A stretch of 64,000 nucleotides of DNA, from assembly GCF_022414575.1 (NCBI RefSeq), contig NZ_JADWYQ010000010.1:77283-141282 (forward strand), in the 5' to 3' direction. Of the stretch, positions 24,301 through 31,664 are shown piece by piece. The notes under the pieces were generated by a model. It did no database searches, had not been told where the DNA came from, and saw nothing but the letters and a program-made list of their open reading frames with translations. The stretch's first letter is position 1, and the number at the start of each line of letters is the position of its first letter. Origin of the DNA: Streptomyces sp. MUM 178J. Its GTDB lineage: Bacteria; Actinomycetota; Actinomycetes; Streptomycetales; Streptomycetaceae. The position numbers and the translations under genes are program-made.

Positions 24301-25017
24301 CCGCAGCGGCTCTGTTGTCTCGTGCGGCACCACGGCGGTGCGGCGGCCGCCCTCGTGGCCGCCGCGTGCCGGACGCGGCCCGGACAGCGGCAGTTCCAGG
24401 ACCTCGGGGGCGTCCGCCAGCCGCTCGGTCCAGTACCGCAGGTTCTCGCCGCGGGCGCGCTCGTCCCGCGCGGTACGGGCCGCGAGGAACGTCCCGTAGT
24501 CGACGGCGGGCTCGGTCGGGGGCGGGGGCAGGCCCTTCGAGAACGCCTCGTACAGCGCCGCCAGTTCGGAGGTGAAGACCTCCAGCGAAGCCCCGTCGAA
24601 GACGATGTGGTGGACGCCGACGAGCAGTCGGTGCGCCGTGTCGTCGAGTCGCAGCAGCCGGACCCGCAGCAGCGGGCCGCCGTCCACCTCGAAGGGAGTG
24701 CGGGCGAAGTCGTCGGCGAGTTCGGCGGCGCGCTCCCCGGACGCCACGACATCGGCCTCGACCGCCGTCCCGGCGGGCCGGGCGGCGTCGACGCACTGCA
24801 CCGGCTCGCCGTCCGCACCGCGCACGATCCGCGTACGCAGCGCGGGGTGCCGGCGCACCAGCTCGTCCAGGGCGCGGCCCAGGGCGGCCGTGTCGAGCGG
24901 CCCGTCGACGGCGACGGCGAACGGGACGCTGAAGAACGGGTCCTGCGGGCGCAGTTGGGCCAGCGTCCACAGCCTGCGCTGGGCGGGGGTGAGCGGCAGA
25001 TGCGAGTCCGCGGTCAC
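21355..25017 (-). CDS. NRPS: condensation, inactive adenylation with large insertion, carrier (C-A*-PCP)
   Basis: 1220 residues from GTG 25017 (GTGA overlap with the MFS gene). The C domain is complete, with VHHIVFDG near residue 140. The A domain has lost its motifs: A3 reads VLRTSGVTGEPLPV without Lys, A4 lacks the FD pair (DTPGAVFELFAPL), A5 reads YVTAETAGCA instead of YGPTE, and the A10 catalytic Lys is Arg (LLPSGRTDR, codon at 21769-21771). Between A8 and A10 there is an Ala/Gly/Thr-rich insertion of about 160 residues. The PCP looks competent (VSFFDAGGNSLLLIRL). It should be a condensation and carrier module that cannot activate its own substrate; loading in trans by the stand-alone A domain is the simplest explanation. 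Confidence 0.88.
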   Translation of the reverse strand: MTADSHLPLTPAQRRLWTLAQLRPQDPFFSVPFAVAVDGPLDTAALGRALDELVRRHPALRTRIVRGADGEPVQCVDAARPAGTAVEADVVASGERAAELADDFARTPFEVDGGPLLRVRLLRLDDTAHRLLVGVHHIVFDGASLEVFTSELAALYEAFSKGLPPPPTEPAVDYGTFLAARTARDERARGENLRYWTERLADAPEVLELPLSGPRPARGGHEGGRRTAVVPHETTEPLRRLARARRCSLYMVLKAATDVVLSRYGGVDVLTGMAVSGRDTPGSAGLIGYLTRPVVLRGDLSGDPRFEELLGAVRGDLLDALDHADLPVDEVMDALGVSRDPSYHPLYQVMYTHQPAARVHRAGEAVFRAAELRLPTMKTDLAIDTVETDEGLLAVVDYRTELFEDAAAEQLLTCLRTVLERVGADPAARVSELLRPTEAELLRSAPDGGRTAGEAVEECVHTLVAEQVARTPDAVALSAGERSWTYGELDAAAERLADRLRHRGVGPEVRVGVCAPASFELAAAHLGVLKAGGACVPLDPALPAFLLRLAVEDAEVETVLADGVSFSLFDHTRVHVVELDVARSAVPDAPAASDDGGPDARARSAGPRDAAWVLRTSGVTGEPLPVVAEHRQLASRLRWAHRELPSGALDSVALQSPPDTPGAVFELFAPLTRGGRVLVPDGDAVSGTVYAAPSQLSAPGAAGAAFVLAGGEPLAPAQVRAAYDAGARAVHHLYVTAETAGCALAQPVGADDAVRTVELGVPAGATAYVLDALGRPAPPGVVGELHIGGPAVTRGYLGRPGLTAERFRPDPFTGSPGARLFATGDLARRTPDGRLLFAGRITEQALVRGVRVAASDVRAALLAHPAVVHAEVLADAGSDADAATTGTGDADANRTAAANGTVPATASPDATGTGDSTGGAGTGTRGGIATRARAAAGSGAETRAGAATGAGAAVPAETGGTDAEGTIAGMATSHVNRTAAGSGAAVAAGAGDAACGNGGAAGTGAERRTGVGAAAGAEAAVGTGDGTRAAARGGGLVAAAVVRPGSGVTADVLRTRLAETLPGFMVPAQLEVLDRIPLLPSGRTDRSGLVTALAEAAARRTAARSATGRPASSVERHVADAWEQVLGRAVGPDVSFFDAGGNSLLLIRLRDRLRTALERDVDLIDLFRHSTVRAMAALLAGANDAAGAAEDARPAASGRAQARQLAMKARGRTRTHGRTR
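21915..22400 (-). repeat. Low-complexity Ala/Gly/Thr insertion inside the dead A domain
   Basis: About 485 bases encode a block dominated by Ala, Gly, Thr, Asp and Arg (for example DADAATTGTGDADAN, RAGAATGAGAAVPAE). On the DNA it is an imperfect array of CCGGTCCCGG / GCCCCGG-like units. It interrupts the C-terminal subdomain between the A8 hinge and the A10 motif, a place where catalytic insertions (for example methyltransferases) are known in other NRPS, but this one shows no folded-domain motif. Confidence 0.8.
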
Positions 25018-26288
25018 CGGGGCACCTCCGAGTCGGCGGGCGTCGGGTCGACGGCCGTGCCGCCGTGCCCGGTGCGCCGGGAGCCGCGCCGCGAGACCGC
25101 GGCGAGCAGAGCGGCGGCGGGCAGCAGCAGCGCACCCGTGAAGATGATCGATTCGGCGATGCCGGCCGCGTCGGCGACGACGCCGCCGAGGACCACGCCG
25201 AGGATGGTGAAGTTCACCATCAGGGCGTTGAGCAGTCCGACGCCGCGGCCGCGCAGATGCTCGGGCAGGTCGCTCAGCAGAGTGTTCGCCACCGGCACCT
25301 GGAACAGCCCGGAGCCGAGCCCCGCCAGCAGGCACCACGCCAGCACGACCGGCACCCCCAGCGAGTCCCGCAGCCGGCCCGTCGGGTCGAGCAGCAGCAG
25401 CGACGCGCCGAACAGGACGATCGAGCCGATGAGCAGCTTCCGGTCGGTGAACCGGCGGACCAGCGGCGGCCCGGTCAGCGCCCCGGCGATCGAGCCGGCC
25501 CCGAACGCGGCCTGGGCCAGGCCGAAGGCGAGGGGACCGAGCCCGAACACCGCGAGCAGCTGGGAGTTGAGGTTGGTGGTGAACAGACCGAGAGCCAGCA
25601 TCACCGGCACCAGCACGACGGCGAGGAAGCGCAGCGAGGGCACCGCCAGCACACCGCCGACACCGGTCCGCAGGGACTGCCAGTAGGACTCGCGGCCGCT
25701 GTCCGGGCCGGGCGCCGGGACCTCGCGCAGCACCGCCATGCTGGCCAGCAGCACCGCCGACACCACGAAGGTGGCCGCGTCGATGACGAAGACCGCCGTG
25801 ACGCTGCCGAAGGCGAGCAGCAGACCGCCGAGCGCGGGCCCCACCAGGTTCAGGGTGTGGTTGGTGGACTGGAACAGCGCCACCGCCGTGGGGATGCTGT
25901 GCCCCCGCACGATCAGCGGGATCGCCGTGATCCGCGCGGTTTCGAAGACCGCCTTGGCCGCACCGCTGAGCAGGATCAGCGCGAGGAGCAGCAGCGGAGC
26001 GTCCCGTACGGCGATCATCGCCAGCGCCAGGACGGCGCGGACCAGGTCGGAGCCGACCATCAGCAGCCGGGCCGGGAGCCGGTCGGCCAGCGGCCCCACG
26101 AACGCGCCGAGCACGCCGGAGGGCAGCAGCTGCGCGATGACGACGAGCGACACGTACAGCACCGGGTTGTCCGTCTCGGTGGCCACCACATAGATCAGAG
26201 TGATCTTGGTGATGGCGTCGCCGAGGAAGGACGCCACGACGGCCAGCCAGTACCGGATGTACGTCCGGTCCGTGAGGAGCTCAAGCAT
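25014..26288 (-). CDS. MFS efflux transporter
   Basis: 424 residues with about 12 hydrophobic segments (for example LLLLALILLSGAAKAVF, FLAVVLVPVMLALGLF, SIIFTGALLLPAAALLAAV) and the MFS loop-2 motif GPLADRLPARLLMVGSD. The shape matches the enterobactin-exporter-like (EntS/MFS_3) branch. It probably exports the product of the cluster. The start overlaps the end of the TE-containing NRPS by 8 bases and the stop overlaps the next NRPS start (GTGA), so it is embedded in the operon. Confidence 0.85.
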   Translation of the reverse strand: MLELLTDRTYIRYWLAVVASFLGDAITKITLIYVVATETDNPVLYVSLVVIAQLLPSGVLGAFVGPLADRLPARLLMVGSDLVRAVLALAMIAVRDAPLLLLALILLSGAAKAVFETARITAIPLIVRGHSIPTAVALFQSTNHTLNLVGPALGGLLLAFGSVTAVFVIDAATFVVSAVLLASMAVLREVPAPGPDSGRESYWQSLRTGVGGVLAVPSLRFLAVVLVPVMLALGLFTTNLNSQLLAVFGLGPLAFGLAQAAFGAGSIAGALTGPPLVRRFTDRKLLIGSIVLFGASLLLLDPTGRLRDSLGVPVVLAWCLLAGLGSGLFQVPVANTLLSDLPEHLRGRGVGLLNALMVNFTILGVVLGGVVADAAGIAESIIFTGALLLPAAALLAAVSRRGSRRTGHGGTAVDPTPADSEVPR

Positions 26289-29200
26289 CCGTGGCCGCCG
26301 TTCCGTCCGCGGCCTCGCCGAGGACCTCGTTGAGCGCCCTCGCGACGTCCTCGACGTTCGGGTGGCGCATCATCGTGTAGTGGTTGCCGGCGACCGTCCG
26401 CACGGTGACGTCCTGACCGGTCAGCTCGCGCCACGAGGCGGCGAGGTCGTGCTCCTCCTCCGCCGCCTGGAGCAGGGTCACCCGGCCCTTGAGGGGCGCG
26501 GGACGGAAGTTCCACAGCAGCCGCAGATTGGCTGCCCACAGGTCGAGCACATGGCGGATCTGCTCCCGTCCGGCGTCCGGCGGCAGATAGTCCGATGCGC
26601 GGGCGATGCCCAGCAGATAGTCGAGCTGCTCATCGGCCGTCATGGCCCGCAGCTCCGCCGCCGGCCTGAGCCGCTCGCCGTAGTCCCACTGCAGGTTTGC
26701 CGCGACTGCCTCGACGATGTCGGCCGTGTCCGGCTCCGACCCGGCCTGCACCACGGCGGGCGCGTGCGCGTCCATCATGACGACGGACACCTCTGCGCCC
26801 GCCTTCTCCAGCTCACCGGCGACGGCGAAGGCGTTGGCGCCGCCGTAGCACCAGCCGGCCAGCGTGTACGGGCCCGTGGGCTGTGCCTCGCGGATCAGGC
26901 CGGCGTAGGCGGCGGCACGTTCCCCGAAGCCGGCGAAGGGCAGCGCGCCGTCGACCGGGGGCGGCGACGCCAGGGCGTACAGCGGCCGGTCGCCCTCGAC
27001 GAGACCGGCGAACGGCATGTAGCAGACGACTTCGCTGCCCGCCGGGTGGGCGAAGAACACCGGGTCGCCCGCACCGCCGGAGCCGATCTCCACGAGGTGG
27101 ACGCCGTCGTCCTCCGTGTAGCCCTCGCGCAGCATGCGCGCGAACCGCTCCACGGTGGCGCCCCGGAAGATCGCGGCCATCGGCAGCTGCTGCCCGAACC
27201 GCTTCTCGATCTCCGCCATCAGCCGCAGCACCAGCAGGGAGTGGCCGCCCAAGTCGAAGAACCGGTCGTGCAGGCCGACCGGCCTGACTCCGAGCACCTC
27301 CTCCCAGATGTGGGCCACTTCCAGCTCCACGGCGTCCCGCGGCGGCACGTAGTCCGCTGCGTCGCGCTCGACGGCCGGCTCCGGCAGAGCCCTGCGGTCG
27401 ATCTTGCCGCTGGTGTTCAGCGGGAAGGACTCCAGTCGCACGATCACGGAGGGGACCATGTAGTCCGGCAGGACGCCCCGCAGCCGCTCACGCAACTGCT
27501 CCGCGGTCACGGCGTCGTCGGCGTCCGCGGCGCCGTCCGCGTCCGGGGCGCCCGCGGCGCCCGCGGCGGCTTCGACGTAGCCCACCAGCCGCCTGTCGCC
27601 GGGCCGGTCCTCGCGCACCAGCGCGACCGCGCGGCGCACCCCCGGGTGTTCCTCCAGCCGGGCCTCGATCTCGCCCAGTTCGATGCGGAACCCGCGCAGC
27701 TTGACCTGCCCGTCGTCCCGGCCCAGGAACACCAGGGAACCGTCCGCCCGCAGCCGCGCCTTGTCGCCCGTCGCGTACAGCCGCGCGCCGGGCCGGCCGC
27801 CGAACGGGTCCGGTGTGAACCGCTCGGCGGTCAGCGCCGGGCGGCCGCGGTAGCCCCGGGCCACGCCCGTGCCGCCGAGATACAGGTCGCCCGGCATGCC
27901 GACGGGCACCGGGCGCATGCGGTCGTCGAGGACGTACACCTGTGTGTTGGCGAGCGGGCGGCCGATGGAGATCTGCTCCGTGCCGCTGTCCAGCCGGTGC
28001 GCGGTGGACCAGATGGTCGTCTCGGTCGGGCCGTAGACGTTCCAGGTGCGGCCCGGCCGGCGGACGAGCTGCTCGGCCAGGGACGGCGGCAGCGCCTCAC
28101 CGCCTGCCAGGACCCGCACCGAGCCGTCGTTGCGCCAGCCCGCCTCCGCCAGCAGCTGCCAGGTGGCGGGGGTGGCCTGTACGACGGTCGCGCCCACCGC
28201 CTCGAGCAGGGCGGCCAGCCGCCGGCCGTCGACGGCCTCCTCCTTGCGCACGACATGCGTCCGCGCGCCGCTGACGAGCGGGGCGTACAGCTCCAGGCCC
28301 GCGATGTCGAAGGTGACCGGAGTGACGGCGGCGAGGACGTCGCCCGCGCCAAACCCGATCTCCTCTGCCATGGCCAGCAGCAGATTGACCAGGTTGCGGT
28401 GGGTGACCTCGACGCCCTTGGGACGGCCCGTCGAACCGGATGTGTAGATCACGTACGCCAGCCGGTCCTCACCGCCCGCGGGGCGGGCCGGAGCAGGCGG
28501 TTCGGCCGCGACGGCCGCGGCGTCGGCGTCCAGGCACAGCCTCCCGCCCGGGCAGTCGGCGAGGGCTTCGAGCAGTTCGGTGCGCGTCACCACCAGCTCC
28601 GCCCCCGCGTCGGCGGTCATGTCCGCCAGCCGCCGCGCCGGGTGCCGCCCGTCCAGCGGGAGGTACGCGCCGCCCGACATCACCACGCCGAGCAGCGCGG
28701 TGACCAGTTCGACGGAGCGCTCCAGGCAGACCCCGACCACCGACTCCGCGCCGATCCCGCGGCGCTGCAGATGCGCGGCGAGCCGGCCCGCCCGGTCGAC
28801 CAGTTCGGCGTATGTGACCCGCTCGTCGCCGCAGGAGACGGCGACCGCGTCGGGCGTGGCCCGCGCCCGGCGGAGCACCAGGTCCTCCAGGCACAGCCCC
28901 GGCTCGCGCGGCGCGGCGGTGCGGTTCCACTCCACGAGCAGGGTGCGGACCTCCTCGGGGCCCGTCAGCGACAGATCGCGCACGGTGCGGCCCGCGTCCG
29001 CGGTCATCTGCTCCAGCAGCCGCACGATCTGGCGGGCCAGGCGCGCCATCGTGCTCTCGTCGAACAGATCGGTGTTGTACTCCAGCACCGCGTGGAAGTG
29101 GTCCTCGGCGACCGCCGGGTCGTCGAAGAAGCCCAGCATCACATCGTCCTTGGCGGTGGCGTTGTCGAGCATCAGCTCCTCGACGTCGAGCCCCGCCATG

Positions 29201-30417
29201 GGCGCCTCGTCCTCGTAGTGGAAGTCCACCAGGATGAACGACGTCTGGAAGATCGGCGTACGGCTCGGGTCGCGGTCCAGCTCCAGCTCGTCGAGGAGCG
29301 TCCCGAACGGGATGTCGTTGTGGTCGAAGGCGCCCAGCATCGTCGTCCGGGTCGCCTGGAGCAGCTCGCGCACCGTCATCCCCGGCCGCACCGCGGTGCG
29401 CAGCGGCAGCATGGTCAGGAAGTAGCCGACCATCGGCTCCGTTTCCGGCCGGCCGCGGGTGGAGGACGTGGTGCCCACCACGATGTCCTCCTGCCCGGAC
29501 AGCCGGTGCAGCAGCAGCTGCCAGGCGGCCAGCAGGGCGACGAAGACGGAGACGCCCTCCCGCTTGGCGAGGTCCCGCACCGCCTGCGTCAGCTCTGGTG
29601 TCAGGGCGAACTGGTACCGGGCGCCGTTGGACGTCTGCAGCGGCGGACGGGGCCGGTCCGCAGGCAGCTCCAGCACCGGATCGGCGCCTTCCAACTGCTT
29701 CTTCCAGAAGGGCAGATGGCGGCGCGCCGCCTCCTCCCGCAGCCACCGCGGCTGCCACTGCGCGTAGTCCGGGTAGTGCACCTCGATCTCGGGCAGCTTC
29801 GGCTCGCGGCCCGTGGCGAACGCCGTGTAGAACTCGGCGATCTCGGCGTTGAAGATGCCCATCGAGCCGCGGTCCCACACCAGGTGGTCCACCGTGCCGA
29901 CCAGGACGTGCTCCCGCTCGCCCAGACGCAGCAGCGCGATCCGCAGCAGCGGCCCGTGCACCAGGTCGAACGGTTTGCGCAGTTCCTCGGTCGCCAGCCG
30001 CAGCATCTCCTCCTCGCGCCGCTCTGCCGGCACATCGCGCAGGTCCTGATGGCGTACGGGCACCCGCATCGCCTCGTGCACGACCTGCACGGGCGCGTGG
30101 CCGTCCTGCTCGAACGTGGTGCGCATCGCCTCGTGGCGCTGTACGAAGGCGTCCACCGCGCGCTGGAGGGCGTCCGCGTCCAGTTCGCCGTGCAACCGCG
30201 AGGCGAAGTACACGTTGTAGACCGGGTCGTCGGGGTCGAACTGGTGGATGAGCCAGATCCGCTCCTGGTCCACCGTGAGGGGAACCCGGTCGCCGCCGGT
30301 GCGCCGGGTGACCGGGCCCGTCGTCGCGGGGGCCTGGGCGCGCTCGCGCATCCGGCGGTCCAGCAGGGCCCGCTGGGCCGGGGTGAGACCGGCCAGCCGG
30401 TCAGCCAGTTCGGTCAC
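26281..30417 (-). CDS. NRPS: C-A(Gly)-PCP-TE with Cys thioesterase
   Basis: 1378 residues from GTG 30417 (GTGA overlap). C domain at about 40-470; its active site reads VDHLVWDRGS, keeping the second His and Asp of HHxxxDG but with Asp for the first His and Arg for Gly. The A domain (about 500-1000) has intact motifs (YVIYTSGSTGRPKG, FDIAGLELY, NVYGPTETTIW, LNTSGKIDR); the code D-I-L-Q-L-G-V-I-W-K differs at one position from the classic glycine code. PCP Ser1060 lies in FFDLGGHSLL. The C-terminal thioesterase (from about 1109) reads LAGWCYGGAN, so the nucleophile is Cys1190 (26848-26850), and the His is in GNHYTMMRHP. This is the only releasing domain in the cluster. Confidence 0.92.
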   Translation of the reverse strand: MTELADRLAGLTPAQRALLDRRMRERAQAPATTGPVTRRTGGDRVPLTVDQERIWLIHQFDPDDPVYNVYFASRLHGELDADALQRAVDAFVQRHEAMRTTFEQDGHAPVQVVHEAMRVPVRHQDLRDVPAERREEEMLRLATEELRKPFDLVHGPLLRIALLRLGEREHVLVGTVDHLVWDRGSMGIFNAEIAEFYTAFATGREPKLPEIEVHYPDYAQWQPRWLREEAARRHLPFWKKQLEGADPVLELPADRPRPPLQTSNGARYQFALTPELTQAVRDLAKREGVSVFVALLAAWQLLLHRLSGQEDIVVGTTSSTRGRPETEPMVGYFLTMLPLRTAVRPGMTVRELLQATRTTMLGAFDHNDIPFGTLLDELELDRDPSRTPIFQTSFILVDFHYEDEAPMAGLDVEELMLDNATAKDDVMLGFFDDPAVAEDHFHAVLEYNTDLFDESTMARLARQIVRLLEQMTADAGRTVRDLSLTGPEEVRTLLVEWNRTAAPREPGLCLEDLVLRRARATPDAVAVSCGDERVTYAELVDRAGRLAAHLQRRGIGAESVVGVCLERSVELVTALLGVVMSGGAYLPLDGRHPARRLADMTADAGAELVVTRTELLEALADCPGGRLCLDADAAAVAAEPPAPARPAGGEDRLAYVIYTSGSTGRPKGVEVTHRNLVNLLLAMAEEIGFGAGDVLAAVTPVTFDIAGLELYAPLVSGARTHVVRKEEAVDGRRLAALLEAVGATVVQATPATWQLLAEAGWRNDGSVRVLAGGEALPPSLAEQLVRRPGRTWNVYGPTETTIWSTAHRLDSGTEQISIGRPLANTQVYVLDDRMRPVPVGMPGDLYLGGTGVARGYRGRPALTAERFTPDPFGGRPGARLYATGDKARLRADGSLVFLGRDDGQVKLRGFRIELGEIEARLEEHPGVRRAVALVREDRPGDRRLVGYVEAAAGAAGAPDADGAADADDAVTAEQLRERLRGVLPDYMVPSVIVRLESFPLNTSGKIDRRALPEPAVERDAADYVPPRDAVELEVAHIWEEVLGVRPVGLHDRFFDLGGHSLLVLRLMAEIEKRFGQQLPMAAIFRGATVERFARMLREGYTEDDGVHLVEIGSGGAGDPVFFAHPAGSEVVCYMPFAGLVEGDRPLYALASPPPVDGALPFAGFGERAAAYAGLIREAQPTGPYTLAGWCYGGANAFAVAGELEKAGAEVSVVMMDAHAPAVVQAGSEPDTADIVEAVAANLQWDYGERLRPAAELRAMTADEQLDYLLGIARASDYLPPDAGREQIRHVLDLWAANLRLLWNFRPAPLKGRVTLLQAAEEEHDLAASWRELTGQDVTVRTVAGNHYTMMRHPNVEDVARALNEVLGEAADGTAATDA

Positions 30418-31664
30418 GGCTGCTCTCCTTCGGACATGTCCTGGTACCGGTTCTTGAGTTCGGCGAGGTGCTCCAGCCCCTTCAGCACCCGGTCCTGGCC
30501 GAGGCCGAAGTCGATCAGGCAGGCGACCTCGTCCACCCCGATGTCGACCAGGTCCTCGATCAGCGACTCGCACTTGTCGGGCGTGCCGAGCAGCGCCAGC
30601 GTGTCGAAGTACCGCTCGAAGGTGGCGGCGAGCATCGTGTCCCGCTCGGCCTCGCCGAGCTTGGAGAACTCGCTGCCGAAGCTGTCCTGCTGGGCCAGGA
30701 AGGTCTTCAGATAGCCGGTCAGCGGACCGCGCACGAGCTCTCTGGCCTCGTCCTCGTCAGGCCACAGGAAGGTGTGCACCATCGCCGTCACCCGGCCCGC
30801 GGCCGGATCGTGCCCGGCCTTCGCCCGCGCCTCGCGGTAGGCCGCCGCCTTGTCCTTCAGATCGGCCGGCCGCTGCGCCACCAGCCCGGTCAGCACATGC
30901 GCCCCGATCTCCCCGGCGCGTGTGAACGTCTCGACGCTGCCCTGTGCGGACACCCACACGGGCAGCGCCGGCTGGAGCGGGCGGGGCAGGGTGCGCACGG
31001 TCTGCGGCGAGCCGTCGGCGCGCGGCAGTTCGACGCTCTCGCCGGCCCAGAGCCGCTGGATGGTGTCGATCGCCTCGAACATCTCGTCCTTGCGGCGCGG
31101 GTAGCGCTGCTGCCCGTCGCCCGGCGCCAGGATGAAGTCGTCGGGGTGCCAGCCGGACGCCGCGGAGATCGCGGCCCTGCCGCCCGACAGATTGTCGACC
31201 ACGGCCCATTCCTCGGCCACCCGCACCGGGTGGTGCAGCGGCAGGACGGTGCTGCCGGCCCGAATCTGGAGGCGCTCGGTCAGCACCGCGATGGCGGCCG
31301 CCAGGACCGACGGGTTCGGGTAGAGGCCGCCGAAGTCCACGAAGTGGCGCTCGGGGACCCAGATGCCGCTGAAGCCGTTGGCGTCGGCGTAGCGTGCGCT
31401 GTCCAGCAGCAGCTGATACTTGCCCGGCCCTGCGGCGGTCCCGTCGCCGGAGAAGAAGAACAGGCTGAAGTCCATGGTGCTGCCCGGCCTCCGCCTGCGG
31501 CGCGGGGCGGCGGACTTCGCAGCCGTGCGCTCCCCGGCGCCCAGGCCGCCGGGCGCCTTCGCGCCGCGGTCGCGCAGGGACCGCTCCAGCACCGCGCGCT
31601 GACCGGGCGTCAGCGAGGCCAGCCGTTCCTGGAGCCGCTGCGTCGTCTCGGTCTCGTCAGACAT
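30414..31664 (-). CDS. LLM-class flavin-dependent monooxygenase (NRPS/PKS-associated, MupA-like)
   Basis: 416 residues from ATG 31664, overlapping the PKS stop by 8 bases. After a ~60-residue N-terminal extension comes a luciferase-like domain of the type found inside NRPS/PKS lines: MDFSLFFFSGDGTA, GFSGIWVPERHFVDFGG, NPSVLAAAIAVLTERLQIRAG, HHPVRVAEEWAVVDNLSGGR and ASGWHPDDF. Such enzymes use reduced FMN and O2 to oxidise carrier-bound chains. The extension contains QERLASLTPGQRAVLERSLRDRG, a helix much like the one that opens the next NRPS. In many organisms this domain is fused between PKS and NRPS modules; here it is free, and an FMN reductase is encoded at the head of the operon. Confidence 0.88.
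   Translation of the reverse strand: MSDETETTQRLQERLASLTPGQRAVLERSLRDRGAKAPGGLGAGERTAAKSAAPRRRRRPGSTMDFSLFFFSGDGTAAGPGKYQLLLDSARYADANGFSGIWVPERHFVDFGGLYPNPSVLAAAIAVLTERLQIRAGSTVLPLHHPVRVAEEWAVVDNLSGGRAAISAASGWHPDDFILAPGDGQQRYPRRKDEMFEAIDTIQRLWAGESVELPRADGSPQTVRTLPRPLQPALPVWVSAQGSVETFTRAGEIGAHVLTGLVAQRPADLKDKAAAYREARAKAGHDPAAGRVTAMVHTFLWPDEDEARELVRGPLTGYLKTFLAQQDSFGSEFSKLGEAERDTMLAATFERYFDTLALLGTPDKCESLIEDLVDIGVDEVACLIDFGLGQDRVLKGLEHLAELKNRYQDMSEGEQP

Noticed and set aside
26200..30714. A 1504-codon plus-strand open frame opposite the Gly-TE NRPS
   Set aside because: Antisense shadow of a gene with complete C-A-PCP-TE motifs; the shadow has no recognisable domain.
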